The position numbers were made by a program, and so were the translations under genes. A stretch of DNA of 6,662 bases from Gammaproteobacteria bacterium (lineage in GTDB: Bacteria > Pseudomonadota > Gammaproteobacteria > UBA9214). The notes beneath the pieces are model-generated. The model was not told where the DNA came from, made no database searches, and was given only the letters and a program-made list of their open reading frames with translations. This document shows, piece by piece, positions 1 to 6,215 of this stretch (positions are counted from its first letter, which is position 1; each line of letters begins with the position of its first letter). The stretch covers positions 1 to 6,662 of the forward strand of contig DAOVVG010000138.1 of the NCBI GenBank assembly GCA_030632175.1, in the 5' to 3' direction.

Positions 1-132
1 GCAAAGTTCCTTGAAGTTGACGAAGTGCACGTCGCTTATATCTACAAGGACATCAAGAATAAGCGCAAGACGACGCATTACATGCATGCATCTGCTGTGT
101 TGGTAGAAGATGTGCCCGAGATTGATAAATAA
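1..132 (+). CDS. C-terminal fragment of an unidentified protein (5' end off window)
   Basis: An open frame runs from the first base to a TAA at 130-132 and gives 43 residues ending in VEDVPEIDK. I do not recognise the family. The visible part alternates hydrophobic and charged residues (for example VHVAYIYKD and then HASAVLVED), which looks like two beta strands joined by a basic turn (KNKRK). This would suit the end of a small alpha/beta or hot-dog-like domain, but that is only a guess. It lies 36 bases before the ketoacyl synthase start on the same strand, with no terminator-like hairpin between them, so it is probably the preceding gene of the same operon. That it is coding is likely from the continuous frame and the spacing. 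Its function cannot be given from this fragment. Confidence 0.6.
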   Translation, partial: AKFLEVDEVHVAYIYKDIKNKRKTTHYMHASAVLVEDVPEIDK

Positions 133-156
133 CTTTCCTGTTTGGCTGTAGTATCT

Positions 157-161
157 AGGAG
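157..161 (+). promoter_or_regulatory. Shine-Dalgarno site fixing the TTG start of the ketoacyl synthase
   Basis: AGGAG lies seven bases before the TTG at 169-171. The only earlier in-frame start-type codon, TTG at 142, has no purine-rich site before it. The site therefore favours a 350-residue product beginning MSQSALANCR over a version nine residues longer. Confidence 0.7.
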
Positions 162-168
162 TAAACCC

Positions 169-1221
169 TTGTCTCAATCAGCTTTAGCTAATTGCCGCAT
201 CGCGGGCATAAGTACATGTGTCCCGGAGCGTATCTTTGATAATTTGAAAGATGCCACCGGCTTTGAGGAAATAGAGTTAAAGAAAGTTATTTCGCTGGCT
301 GGAGTCGCAAAACGGCATATTTCCGATGGCCGGATATGCAGCAGCGATCTTTGTTACAAGGCGGCGGAAGACTTGATTGCAAAGTCAGGGTGGGAGAAGG
401 ACAGCATCGACGGGTTGATATTTGTTACCCAGACGCCCGATTACTTTTTGCCGTCTACCAGTTGCATGCTGCACAAGCGGCTCGGCTTATCAGACAAGTG
501 TGCGGCCTTTGATATAGGCCTGGGCTGTTCCGGCTATCCGTATGGCATGTGGATGGCTGCAATGATGATTAACAGCGGCCACAAGCGTGTATTGCTATTG
601 CATGGTGAAACACCCAGTGTATTCACCAGTCCGGATGATCGTGCCACATTCCTGCTGTTTGGGGATGCCGGAACAGCTACTGCAGTTGAACATGCCGAGT
701 CGGAAACCCCCTGGTATTTCACCTTGCAGACAGATGGTCAGGGCTATGCAGACCTGATTATTCCAGCGGGTGGTTTTCGTGACCGGTTTAATGCGGACAA
801 ACGCGAACACCATTTATATATGAATGGAAGTGGCCTGTTCAATTTTACAATTCAAAGGGTGCCGCCATTGATTTCAGACACCCTGGAAATGGCGAACAAG
901 GCAGTAGAAGATATTGATTACTTTGCATTTCATCAGTCGAATCGTTTCATCATGAAACACTTGATGAAGAAATGCGGTTTATCCGAAACACAGGTACCTG
1001 TTATTCTCGAGGACTTTGGCAATACCGGCGGCCCCTCTGTCGCACTGGCAATTACACAAGGGGTCTGTAAAACGCCAATTGATACCGAGGTATCAATCAT
1101 GTTGCTGGGTTATGGCGTAGGCCTGTCATGGAGTGCGGGGCTGGTCCGGCTGGATGCGGAGGCAGTCATGCTGCACTCTGAATTATCACTCGACGAACTG
1201 GATGAAAACCGGGATGAATGA
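169..1221 (+). CDS. 3-oxoacyl-ACP synthase III (FabH-like ketoacyl synthase)
   Basis: Predicted thiolase-fold enzyme that condenses an acyl-CoA starter with malonyl-ACP to give a 3-oxoacyl-ACP in the cytoplasm. The FabH catalytic triad is complete: Cys120 in DIGLGCSGYPYG, His255 in FAFHQSN (FabH has HQAN), and Asn285 in FGNTGGPS. The C-terminal glycine-rich strand GYGVGLSWSAG is also typical. At 350 residues it is somewhat longer than housekeeping FabH (about 317-330); the excess is mainly an acidic tail after residue 328 ending LDELDENRDE. The TTG start at 169 is chosen for its AGGAG site. The end overlaps the reductase start by eight bases, which suggests translational coupling. A reductase and a free ACP follow, so it is more likely a specialised FabH paralogue of an accessory pathway than the fatty-acid housekeeping enzyme. 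The starter unit cannot be read from the sequence. The family call is firm, the pathway inferred. Confidence 0.9.
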   Translation: MSQSALANCRIAGISTCVPERIFDNLKDATGFEEIELKKVISLAGVAKRHISDGRICSSDLCYKAAEDLIAKSGWEKDSIDGLIFVTQTPDYFLPSTSCMLHKRLGLSDKCAAFDIGLGCSGYPYGMWMAAMMINSGHKRVLLLHGETPSVFTSPDDRATFLLFGDAGTATAVEHAESETPWYFTLQTDGQGYADLIIPAGGFRDRFNADKREHHLYMNGSGLFNFTIQRVPPLISDTLEMANKAVEDIDYFAFHQSNRFIMKHLMKKCGLSETQVPVILEDFGNTGGPSVALAITQGVCKTPIDTEVSIMLLGYGVGLSWSAGLVRLDAEAVMLHSELSLDELDENRDE

Positions 1222-1975
1222 ATTCAACACGATTGATTTCGAAAATAAATGGGTGGTCGTAACGGGTGCCTCATCGGGCATTGGACAGGGCATTGCCAGG
1301 GCGCTGGCAGCATGTAATGCAAACCTGGTTTTGATCGGACGAAACCAGGAGACACTTGCAGAAACAGCGGAAAATATACCGGCAGAAAATGTAAAGCTGC
1401 TGGTTATCGACCTGTCGGACAGCGGGACAATTGTTCCGCTGATGAAGAGTGTTGTAGAGGAGGTCGGAGCGATCTATGGCTTCTGTCATTGCGCAGGCAT
1501 CGTGGATACACGCCCGATTAACGTTACGACGCCGGATTCTATTTTGAAGCAGTTGAATATCAATCTTATTGCCGGCACCGAAATAGTTCGCGCCCTTGTC
1601 AAAAAAGGTGCTATGGAAGAGCAGGGCAGTATTGTATTTATATCCTCTGTGTATGCACATGTTGGCGGTGCAGGGGAAACAGCCTACTGTGCCACCAAGG
1701 GGGCTGTCGGTGCCGCCGTGCGCGCGATGGCAGTGGAGTTATCTGCCAGAAAAATTCGTGTGAATAGCGTTTCGCCCGGCTTTGTGCATACCGCCATGAC
1801 GGAAAAGGGCAGTAAACTTACCGGGGCACAGCTTGAAGCCATAGTAGAGAAGCATCCCCTGGGAGCGGGTGCCGTTGAAGATGTGGCCAGGGCAGTGATC
1901 TTTCTTCTTCATCATAAAAACAAATGGATCACCGGTACAGATTTGCTGGTAGATGGTGGCTATACATCGGTTTAA
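1214..1975 (+). CDS. SDR-family oxidoreductase, probable 3-oxoacyl-ACP reductase (FabG-like)
   Basis: A 253-residue classical short-chain dehydrogenase/reductase, predicted to reduce the 3-oxoacyl-ACP made by the preceding synthase to 3-hydroxyacyl-ACP with NAD(P)H. Cofactor site TGASSGIG is at residues 17-24 and the acidic DLSD at 66-69. The catalytic residues are Asn117 (NLIA), Ser145 (ISSV), Tyr158 and Lys162 (YCATK), with the SDR-typical RVNSVSPGFVHTAM at 182-195 and a C-terminal LLVDGGYTSV. The usual NNAG strand motif reads HCAG (92-95). ATG at 1214 is chosen because the protein then begins just before the first Rossmann strand; it overlaps the synthase stop (TGA 1219-1221). ATG at 1202 is in frame and would add MKTG before this start. 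Neither has a strong Shine-Dalgarno site, so coupling to the upstream gene is likely. The SDR fold is certain, but the substrate is assigned from neighbours; reduction of a sugar or other ketone remains possible. Confidence 0.88.
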   Translation: MNEFNTIDFENKWVVVTGASSGIGQGIARALAACNANLVLIGRNQETLAETAENIPAENVKLLVIDLSDSGTIVPLMKSVVEEVGAIYGFCHCAGIVDTRPINVTTPDSILKQLNINLIAGTEIVRALVKKGAMEEQGSIVFISSVYAHVGGAGETAYCATKGAVGAAVRAMAVELSARKIRVNSVSPGFVHTAMTEKGSKLTGAQLEAIVEKHPLGAGAVEDVARAVIFLLHHKNKWITGTDLLVDGGYTSV

Positions 1976-2009
1976 TGTGAAACATTGATTAGGGAATGAT
2001 GCCTGGAAT

Positions 2010-2267
2010 ATGAGTGAAAACACCGCAATGAGTACATCGGAAGCCATCGCATGGTTCGCCGAAATATTCGAAACGACAGAGAATGAAATTTCGTCTGAAA
2101 CCCGACAGCAGGATATTGAAGGCTGGGATTCCATGGGGGTTTTGACGTTAATGGCAGAACTGGATGATCGATTTTCCATTAACCTGGATCAGGACGAACT
2201 GGAAAGCATAAGCACTATTAACGATTTGCTCGATGTACTCAGGAAGAATAATGTGCTGGCAGAATAA
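2010..2267 (+). CDS. Acyl carrier protein
   Basis: A stand-alone 85-residue acidic carrier protein. The attachment motif is GWDSMG, with Ser41 as the predicted site of the 4'-phosphopantetheine arm. The rest fits a four-helix ACP: a first helix around EAIAWFAEIF (11-20), the DSMG helix running into LTLMAELDDRF, and a last helix around STINDLLDVLRKN (68-80). DSM instead of the DSL of housekeeping AcpP, and the Trp before the Asp, are usual in accessory ACPs. ATG at 2010 is 34 bases after the reductase stop; AGGG at 1991-1994 is rather far away. ATG at 2028 is an alternative start that would remove six residues without touching the motif. It lies between the reductase and the acyltransferase, with a phosphopantetheinyl transferase two genes on, so it probably carries the acyl chain from synthase through reductase to transferase. 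Confidence 0.93.
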   Translation: MSENTAMSTSEAIAWFAEIFETTENEISSETRQQDIEGWDSMGVLTLMAELDDRFSINLDQDELESISTINDLLDVLRKNNVLAE

Positions 2268-2288
2268 TGAGGTGTACCTGGCCGGGCC

Positions 2289-3416
2289 ATGAAAATGACG
2301 CTGGAGAAAATCTCCCCGTACCTGGCTAAAAGTCTGGAGATACCAGGCGAAGCCCTGGCTCAATGTTTTACCCCGGCCAGCAGGGAAGATCTGGACGAAA
2401 TAGTCCGCTTCCGGCAGACCCTGTTTGAAGGAGACGCGCCGTGGGACGACAAGAGCTACCTTGAATGGCGCTATAGCTTTGATGGAACCGGGGCCGAGCG
2501 AAATTGCATATGGATATTCAGGAAGGACTCGGAAATTATCGGCTGCCTGGGGATAGAAAGCGTCAATTTGCAGTTACCGGGTACCTTGATACCGGCCTGT
2601 AAGGCAATGGATATCCTGGTTGACCCCGAGCTTGATGGCCGCGGGCTGGGTGCCTGGATGAATCTTTACCTGATGTCAGTTTATCCCGTCATTATCGTGG
2701 TGGGGTCTAATAAAAACTCTCATAGTCTGCTCATGAGGTTGTTCCATCCGTTATCACGCACCAGGATGTACAAGTTACCTGTGCGATCAGGTAAATTCCT
2801 GCAAAAAATCCTGAAATCCTCACTGTTGTCCCGGATTGTTTCCGTTCCATTTGATCTGCTGCTGTCTGCGCGCCGAAAGTTACAATGGGGCCGGCATGAG
2901 AAAGGCGTATCAATCAGGGAATTGAGCGTGATACCGCCTTATATAACTCAATTGAAATCAGGTAGAGAAGATCAGATATCTATACAAAGATCACCGGAAT
3001 ATCTGACATGGCGTTATGTTGATAACCCCCGCCGGGACTATACGGTCATCGGGGTGTTTGTGGGTGAGCAGTTGGCTGGAATTACTATTTGCCGTTTGTT
3101 CTTTTCTGAATCCTCACAACAACTGGAGGCAACGGTTCTGGACTGGTTTTTCACGGAGAATGGGGCTGGCATCAATCATCGTATATTGCTCTTTCGGGAA
3201 TGCATATCGTTCCTGATAGCCAGGGGGGTATGCATGATCAATGTTGAGGTTTATTGCAACAGCTGCCATGACGATTTTCATCAACTTGGGTTTATCGTTC
3301 GTGATGAAGGGTTACCTTTTTTCATTTATGCTAAAGATGAGGAATTACGAGAACGGTTATATGATGAAAACAGGTGGTTCCTGACCGAAGGTGATTTCGA
3401 TACTGATATGTACTGA
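2289..3416 (+). CDS. Tandem GNAT-like N-acyltransferase, envelope/glycan type
   Basis: A 375-residue protein that looks like two GNAT halves. The first half carries the acetyl-CoA-binding region KAMDILVDPELDGRGLG (105-121): strand beta4, then a pyrophosphate-type loop. An Asp (D116) sits where the family usually has Arg or Gln in the R/Q-x-x-G-x-G loop. The second half starts near residue 235 (SPEYLTWRY) and ends with FHQLGFIVRDEGLPFFIY and WFLTEGDFDTD, an ending seen in GNAT proteins of polysaccharide loci. The motif YLxWRY occurs in both halves (57-62 and 238-243). No signal peptide or membrane segment is evident. ATG at 2289 is 21 bases after the ACP stop; an in-frame TGA at 2268 limits the start, and the nearest GAGG (2269-2272) is too far for a normal site, so the ribosome may reinitiate from the ACP gene. 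Placed next to the ACP, it is a candidate to transfer the ACP-borne acyl group to an amino sugar or other amine. Acyl donor and acceptor are inferred. Confidence 0.75.
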   Translation: MKMTLEKISPYLAKSLEIPGEALAQCFTPASREDLDEIVRFRQTLFEGDAPWDDKSYLEWRYSFDGTGAERNCIWIFRKDSEIIGCLGIESVNLQLPGTLIPACKAMDILVDPELDGRGLGAWMNLYLMSVYPVIIVVGSNKNSHSLLMRLFHPLSRTRMYKLPVRSGKFLQKILKSSLLSRIVSVPFDLLLSARRKLQWGRHEKGVSIRELSVIPPYITQLKSGREDQISIQRSPEYLTWRYVDNPRRDYTVIGVFVGEQLAGITICRLFFSESSQQLEATVLDWFFTENGAGINHRILLFRECISFLIARGVCMINVEVYCNSCHDDFHQLGFIVRDEGLPFFIYAKDEELRERLYDENRWFLTEGDFDTDMY

Positions 3417-3449
3417 TTATGTGTCATTGCCTGCACTGTAAAACAATAA

Positions 3450-4193
3450 ATGTTGCTAACACAACTGAGCCATGAAGCCCATGTATGGGCCGTCAGGCCT
3501 GGATCCATCCAGGACAGGGCAATGCTTGATGTCTGTATGGCCCTGCTTTCTGACCGTGAGCTTCAGCAATACCGGCGTTTCCGTTTTCCGGATGACAGTC
3601 ATCATTACCTGATTTCACATGCACTGGTGCGATATGTGCTGTCAAAATACACTGATATATCGCCGCGTGACTGGGTGTTTTCAGAGTCTGATCATGGCCG
3701 GCCAGAGGTGGCCAATCCCGGCTTGCCACCAATTCGGTTCAATCTTTCCCACACCAGGGGGCTGGCGGCCTGTGTCGTGACGCTGTCACGTGATTGCGGC
3801 ATTGATGTTGAGAAAATCCATGCCAGGCATAATCCGGCTGGTGTTGCAAAGCGCATGTTTTCCGAAGACGAGTACGGACAGATGCAGCGCTTAAGCGGTC
3901 ATGAGCAGCTGGAATATTTTTTTACCCGCTGGACACTGCGAGAGGCCTACGTGAAAGCCCGCGGTATTGGAATATCTTTTCCTACACACAAGTTAAATTT
4001 CATTGTTGAATCTGACAGTGATATTAAAATAGATTTTGACCCGGATATTCAGGATGACGGGGGAGACTGGCAGTTTCAGTTGCTACCAGTATCCACAGGG
4101 CACATAACTGCCGTGGCCATACGGCGGGAAGGCGCTGAAAATATTGTCACGCGCCTGCTGGGGAATGATTTTAGTCCGTTTATTCATGGCTAA
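3450..4193 (+). CDS. 4'-phosphopantetheinyl transferase, Sfp type
   Basis: A 247-residue two-lobed enzyme predicted to move the phosphopantetheine arm of CoA onto the serine of a carrier protein, here most likely Ser41 of the ACP two genes upstream. Family motifs appear in order: DHGRPE (81-86), the FNLSHTRG substrate motif (97-104), the Mg-binding GIDVE with Asp119 and Glu121, FSEDE (138-142), and WTLREAYVKARGIG (161-174) with Glu165 as the third acidic ligand. Arg164 replaces the Lys usual in WxxKE. The length is that of the Sfp/EntD group, about twice a single AcpS subunit. ATG at 3450 follows an in-frame TAA at 3447-3449, so no earlier start exists, but no clear Shine-Dalgarno site precedes it and expression may be weak. 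It starts 33 bases after the acyltransferase. The family is confident; the ACP partner follows from proximity. Confidence 0.92.
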   Translation: MLLTQLSHEAHVWAVRPGSIQDRAMLDVCMALLSDRELQQYRRFRFPDDSHHYLISHALVRYVLSKYTDISPRDWVFSESDHGRPEVANPGLPPIRFNLSHTRGLAACVVTLSRDCGIDVEKIHARHNPAGVAKRMFSEDEYGQMQRLSGHEQLEYFFTRWTLREAYVKARGIGISFPTHKLNFIVESDSDIKIDFDPDIQDDGGDWQFQLLPVSTGHITAVAIRREGAENIVTRLLGNDFSPFIHG

Positions 4194-4331
4194 AAATCCG
4201 TTTTCAATATTCGCCCGGTTGCTATTCCGGGGCTCGAAAGCCCGATATACTACCTCCACTCCAGGTGTGATCAGGTTTGCATCCCTGGGAATGAAAACAG
4301 AAACCATTGCCGGCTTATACAAGGAAAAACC
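4194..4331 (+). other. 138-bp gap between the PPTase and amidotransferase genes
   Basis: This is the longest non-coding stretch in the window. It holds a short perfect hairpin (GGGCT at 4230-4234, loop CGAA, AGCCC at 4239-4243) not followed by a T run, so it does not read as an intrinsic terminator. TATACT at 4246-4251 resembles a -10 box, but no well-spaced -35 box accompanies it. A small open frame (ATG 4186 to 4461) crosses the gap in another frame and runs into the amidotransferase gene; its product resembles nothing I know. The gap is large enough for a separate promoter for the amidotransferase, but none can be shown by eye. Confidence 0.35.
4321..4325 (+). promoter_or_regulatory. Shine-Dalgarno site of the amidotransferase gene
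   Basis: AAGGA lies six bases before the ATG at 4332. It supports that start, which is independently required because Cys2 of the product is the predicted catalytic nucleophile. Confidence 0.75.
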
Positions 4332-6215
4332 ATGTGTGGAATTGCAGGAATTGCCGATTTTTCTCAGCATCCCGTTGACAGGGACGTCCTCAACCGTATG
4401 CAGAGTGCCATTGCGCACCGGGGTCCGGACGGGGCCGGGATCCATACCGATACCAATGTAGGCCTGGTGCATACCAGGCTCAGTATTCTGGACCTGAGTG
4501 AGTCGGCGCATCAGCCGATGCTTGATAAGCAGGCCGATACCTGTATCAGTTATAACGGTGAGATCTATAATTTTCAGGATATCAGGAAAACATTAAAGGC
4601 CGCGGGGGTTGAGATCCAGTCAAGCGGTGATACGGAGGTATTGCTCAAGGCCTGTAGCCACTTCGGCGTTGAAGAAACGCTGCAGATGCTGAACGGGATG
4701 TTCGCTTTCGCCTTCTGGGATGCCAAAAAGCGTGAACTCTGGTTGGCAAGAGACCGGACGGGGATCAAGCCGCTTTACTATACCCTGCACGAAAACCGGC
4801 TTCTGTTTGCCTCCGAAATAAAGGCGCTATTGCCCTTTACGGGCACGGCACAACCTGATTTGCCCGTGCTCTATGAAATTCTCAACGGCGGCACAAGCTG
4901 GGAACCCTACACGGTCTTTGCAGGTATTTATGCGCTTAACCCCGGTCACTATCTGCGCATCAAGGTGGATAATCCTGATCTGGACCAGAAAGAATATTTT
5001 AGTCTTTTCGGGCTCATAGACGAAGCACGTTTCAATGAGTATAAAAATGCGTCCATGGATGACGTGGCTGCTCAATTCAGGGAATTGATGACAGAGAGTG
5101 TGAGGATTCATTCGATATCGGATGCGCCACTCGCTACGCTGGCGAGCGGTGGTATCGATTCATCATTGATTTCTTCACTGGCGGCAAATTACTGCTCCGG
5201 CCTGTCGCTGTATCACGCGGATATTATTGGCGAGCAAAGCGAAAAACAATATGCACAGGCGATGGCGGATTATTTGAATTGTCCACTGGTGACGGCAGCA
5301 ATGACACCGGACCAATATACCGCGCAACTTGTCAATACGACCTGGTCCCACGAAGCGCCATCTGCCTACCATCCCAATGACGTCCCGTTCCAGCTGGTTG
5401 CGAAAAGGGCACATGAAGACGGTATCAAGGTGTTGTTGACGGGTGAGGGCGCGGATGAATTGTTTATCGGCTATGGCCTCGCATCCAAGCAAATTATCAG
5501 AAACAAGTTGAAGTACATGGTGTCGGAAGACACCCCCTTGCTCGGTAAGGGTGTTTCCATATTGAAAAAACTGTCGCCAGCGGAGTTTTCCCGCAGCATC
5601 ACCGAGCCATTGGCGACACGCGGAGTCGCTGAGCAATGGATGAGGCGCGCTGAAGATGCCTATTCATTTGTGACTGGCCGGGTTGAACGTGAAGCACTTG
5701 TTGATGCATCGGGCTACATGAAGGCGCATCTGAATTCACTGCTGCAAAGGAATGACAGGATGGGCATGATGCATGCCCTTGAAAGCCGGATTCCGTTTCT
5801 TGAAAATAATATTGTCCGCTTTGCAGCTAACCTGCCGCTTAAGTTCAAGCATCCTGCCACACTGTTGAAAATGCTGGGGGGTAACCCGCTGACCAGGAAT
5901 AAAACGGTGGTGCGGAAATCTGCGCAGGGCCTGGTGCCGGACGCGATCATAAAAAGAAAGAAAATGGGGTTTCCTGTAACGCCTGAAAGATACCTGCGGC
6001 TAGACCAGGAGTTTTACAAGGACGGTTTTCTGGAACAGACGCTTGGAATCAGGCACGATGGTATGCAGCAGCTGCTGGATGGACTCGATCAGGAAACAAG
6101 ATGGAATTTATTTTCGACGGAATTGTTCGGGAAGCTGTTCTTTACCGGCGACAGTAAGGACGCCCTTGCAGGTACTATCTGTTCACTGGCGCAGCCAGAC
6201 CAGGCTCAGGGGTGA
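4332..6215 (+). CDS. asnB: Asparagine synthase (glutamine-hydrolysing)-type amidotransferase
   Basis: A 627-residue two-domain enzyme. The N-terminal class II glutaminase domain begins MCGIAGI, so Cys2 after Met removal is the nucleophile. It also has HRGPDG (29-34), Arg49 in HTRLSILDLS, the YNGEIYNF glutamine site (74-81), SGDTEVLL (98-105) and LARDRTGIKPLYY (138-150). The C-terminal ATP-dependent synthetase domain has the pyrophosphate loop SGGIDSS (272-278), GEGADELFIGY (371-381) and ESRIPFLENNIVRFA (484-498). Both active sites look complete. The enzyme would release ammonia from glutamine and couple it to an AMP-activated carboxylate. Homologues of this length make free asparagine in some bacteria. 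Those inside polysaccharide and secondary-metabolite loci often amidate another carboxylate, such as a uronic acid, and the neighbours here favour that reading without proving it. The gene ends by overlapping the convergent - strand gene by ten bases. The symbol names the family, not a proven asparagine role. Confidence 0.92.
   Translation: MCGIAGIADFSQHPVDRDVLNRMQSAIAHRGPDGAGIHTDTNVGLVHTRLSILDLSESAHQPMLDKQADTCISYNGEIYNFQDIRKTLKAAGVEIQSSGDTEVLLKACSHFGVEETLQMLNGMFAFAFWDAKKRELWLARDRTGIKPLYYTLHENRLLFASEIKALLPFTGTAQPDLPVLYEILNGGTSWEPYTVFAGIYALNPGHYLRIKVDNPDLDQKEYFSLFGLIDEARFNEYKNASMDDVAAQFRELMTESVRIHSISDAPLATLASGGIDSSLISSLAANYCSGLSLYHADIIGEQSEKQYAQAMADYLNCPLVTAAMTPDQYTAQLVNTTWSHEAPSAYHPNDVPFQLVAKRAHEDGIKVLLTGEGADELFIGYGLASKQIIRNKLKYMVSEDTPLLGKGVSILKKLSPAEFSRSITEPLATRGVAEQWMRRAEDAYSFVTGRVEREALVDASGYMKAHLNSLLQRNDRMGMMHALESRIPFLENNIVRFAANLPLKFKHPATLLKMLGGNPLTRNKTVVRKSAQGLVPDAIIKRKKMGFPVTPERYLRLDQEFYKDGFLEQTLGIRHDGMQQLLDGLDQETRWNLFSTELFGKLFFTGDSKDALAGTICSLAQPDQAQG

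Noticed and set aside
82..91. Palindrome ATGCATGCAT as an operator
   Set aside because: It lies inside an open coding frame (codons for Met-His-Ala), and such a short alternating repeat can arise by chance.
142..168. TTG at 142 as the start of the ketoacyl synthase
   Set aside because: It has no purine-rich site before it, whereas TTG at 169 has AGGAG seven bases upstream, and the nine extra residues do not resemble the FabH N terminus.
1133..1213. Upstream extension of the reductase frame from 1133
   Set aside because: It lies wholly inside the ketoacyl synthase gene in another frame, and the SDR fold needs only residues from about 1214 on.
4230..4243. Hairpin GGGCT-CGAA-AGCCC as an intrinsic terminator of the PPTase transcript
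   Set aside because: The stem is only five pairs and is followed by GATATACTAC and no T run.
4219..4251. Sigma70-type promoter with TTGCTA and TATACT before the amidotransferase
   Set aside because: The -10 box is good, but the spacer is 21 bases; the better-spaced alternative -35 (TTCCGG) matches poorly.
4144..4461. Small + strand open frame across the gap before the amidotransferase
   Set aside because: It overlaps both neighbouring genes, has no recognisable motif, and its last third is a shadow of the amidotransferase start region.
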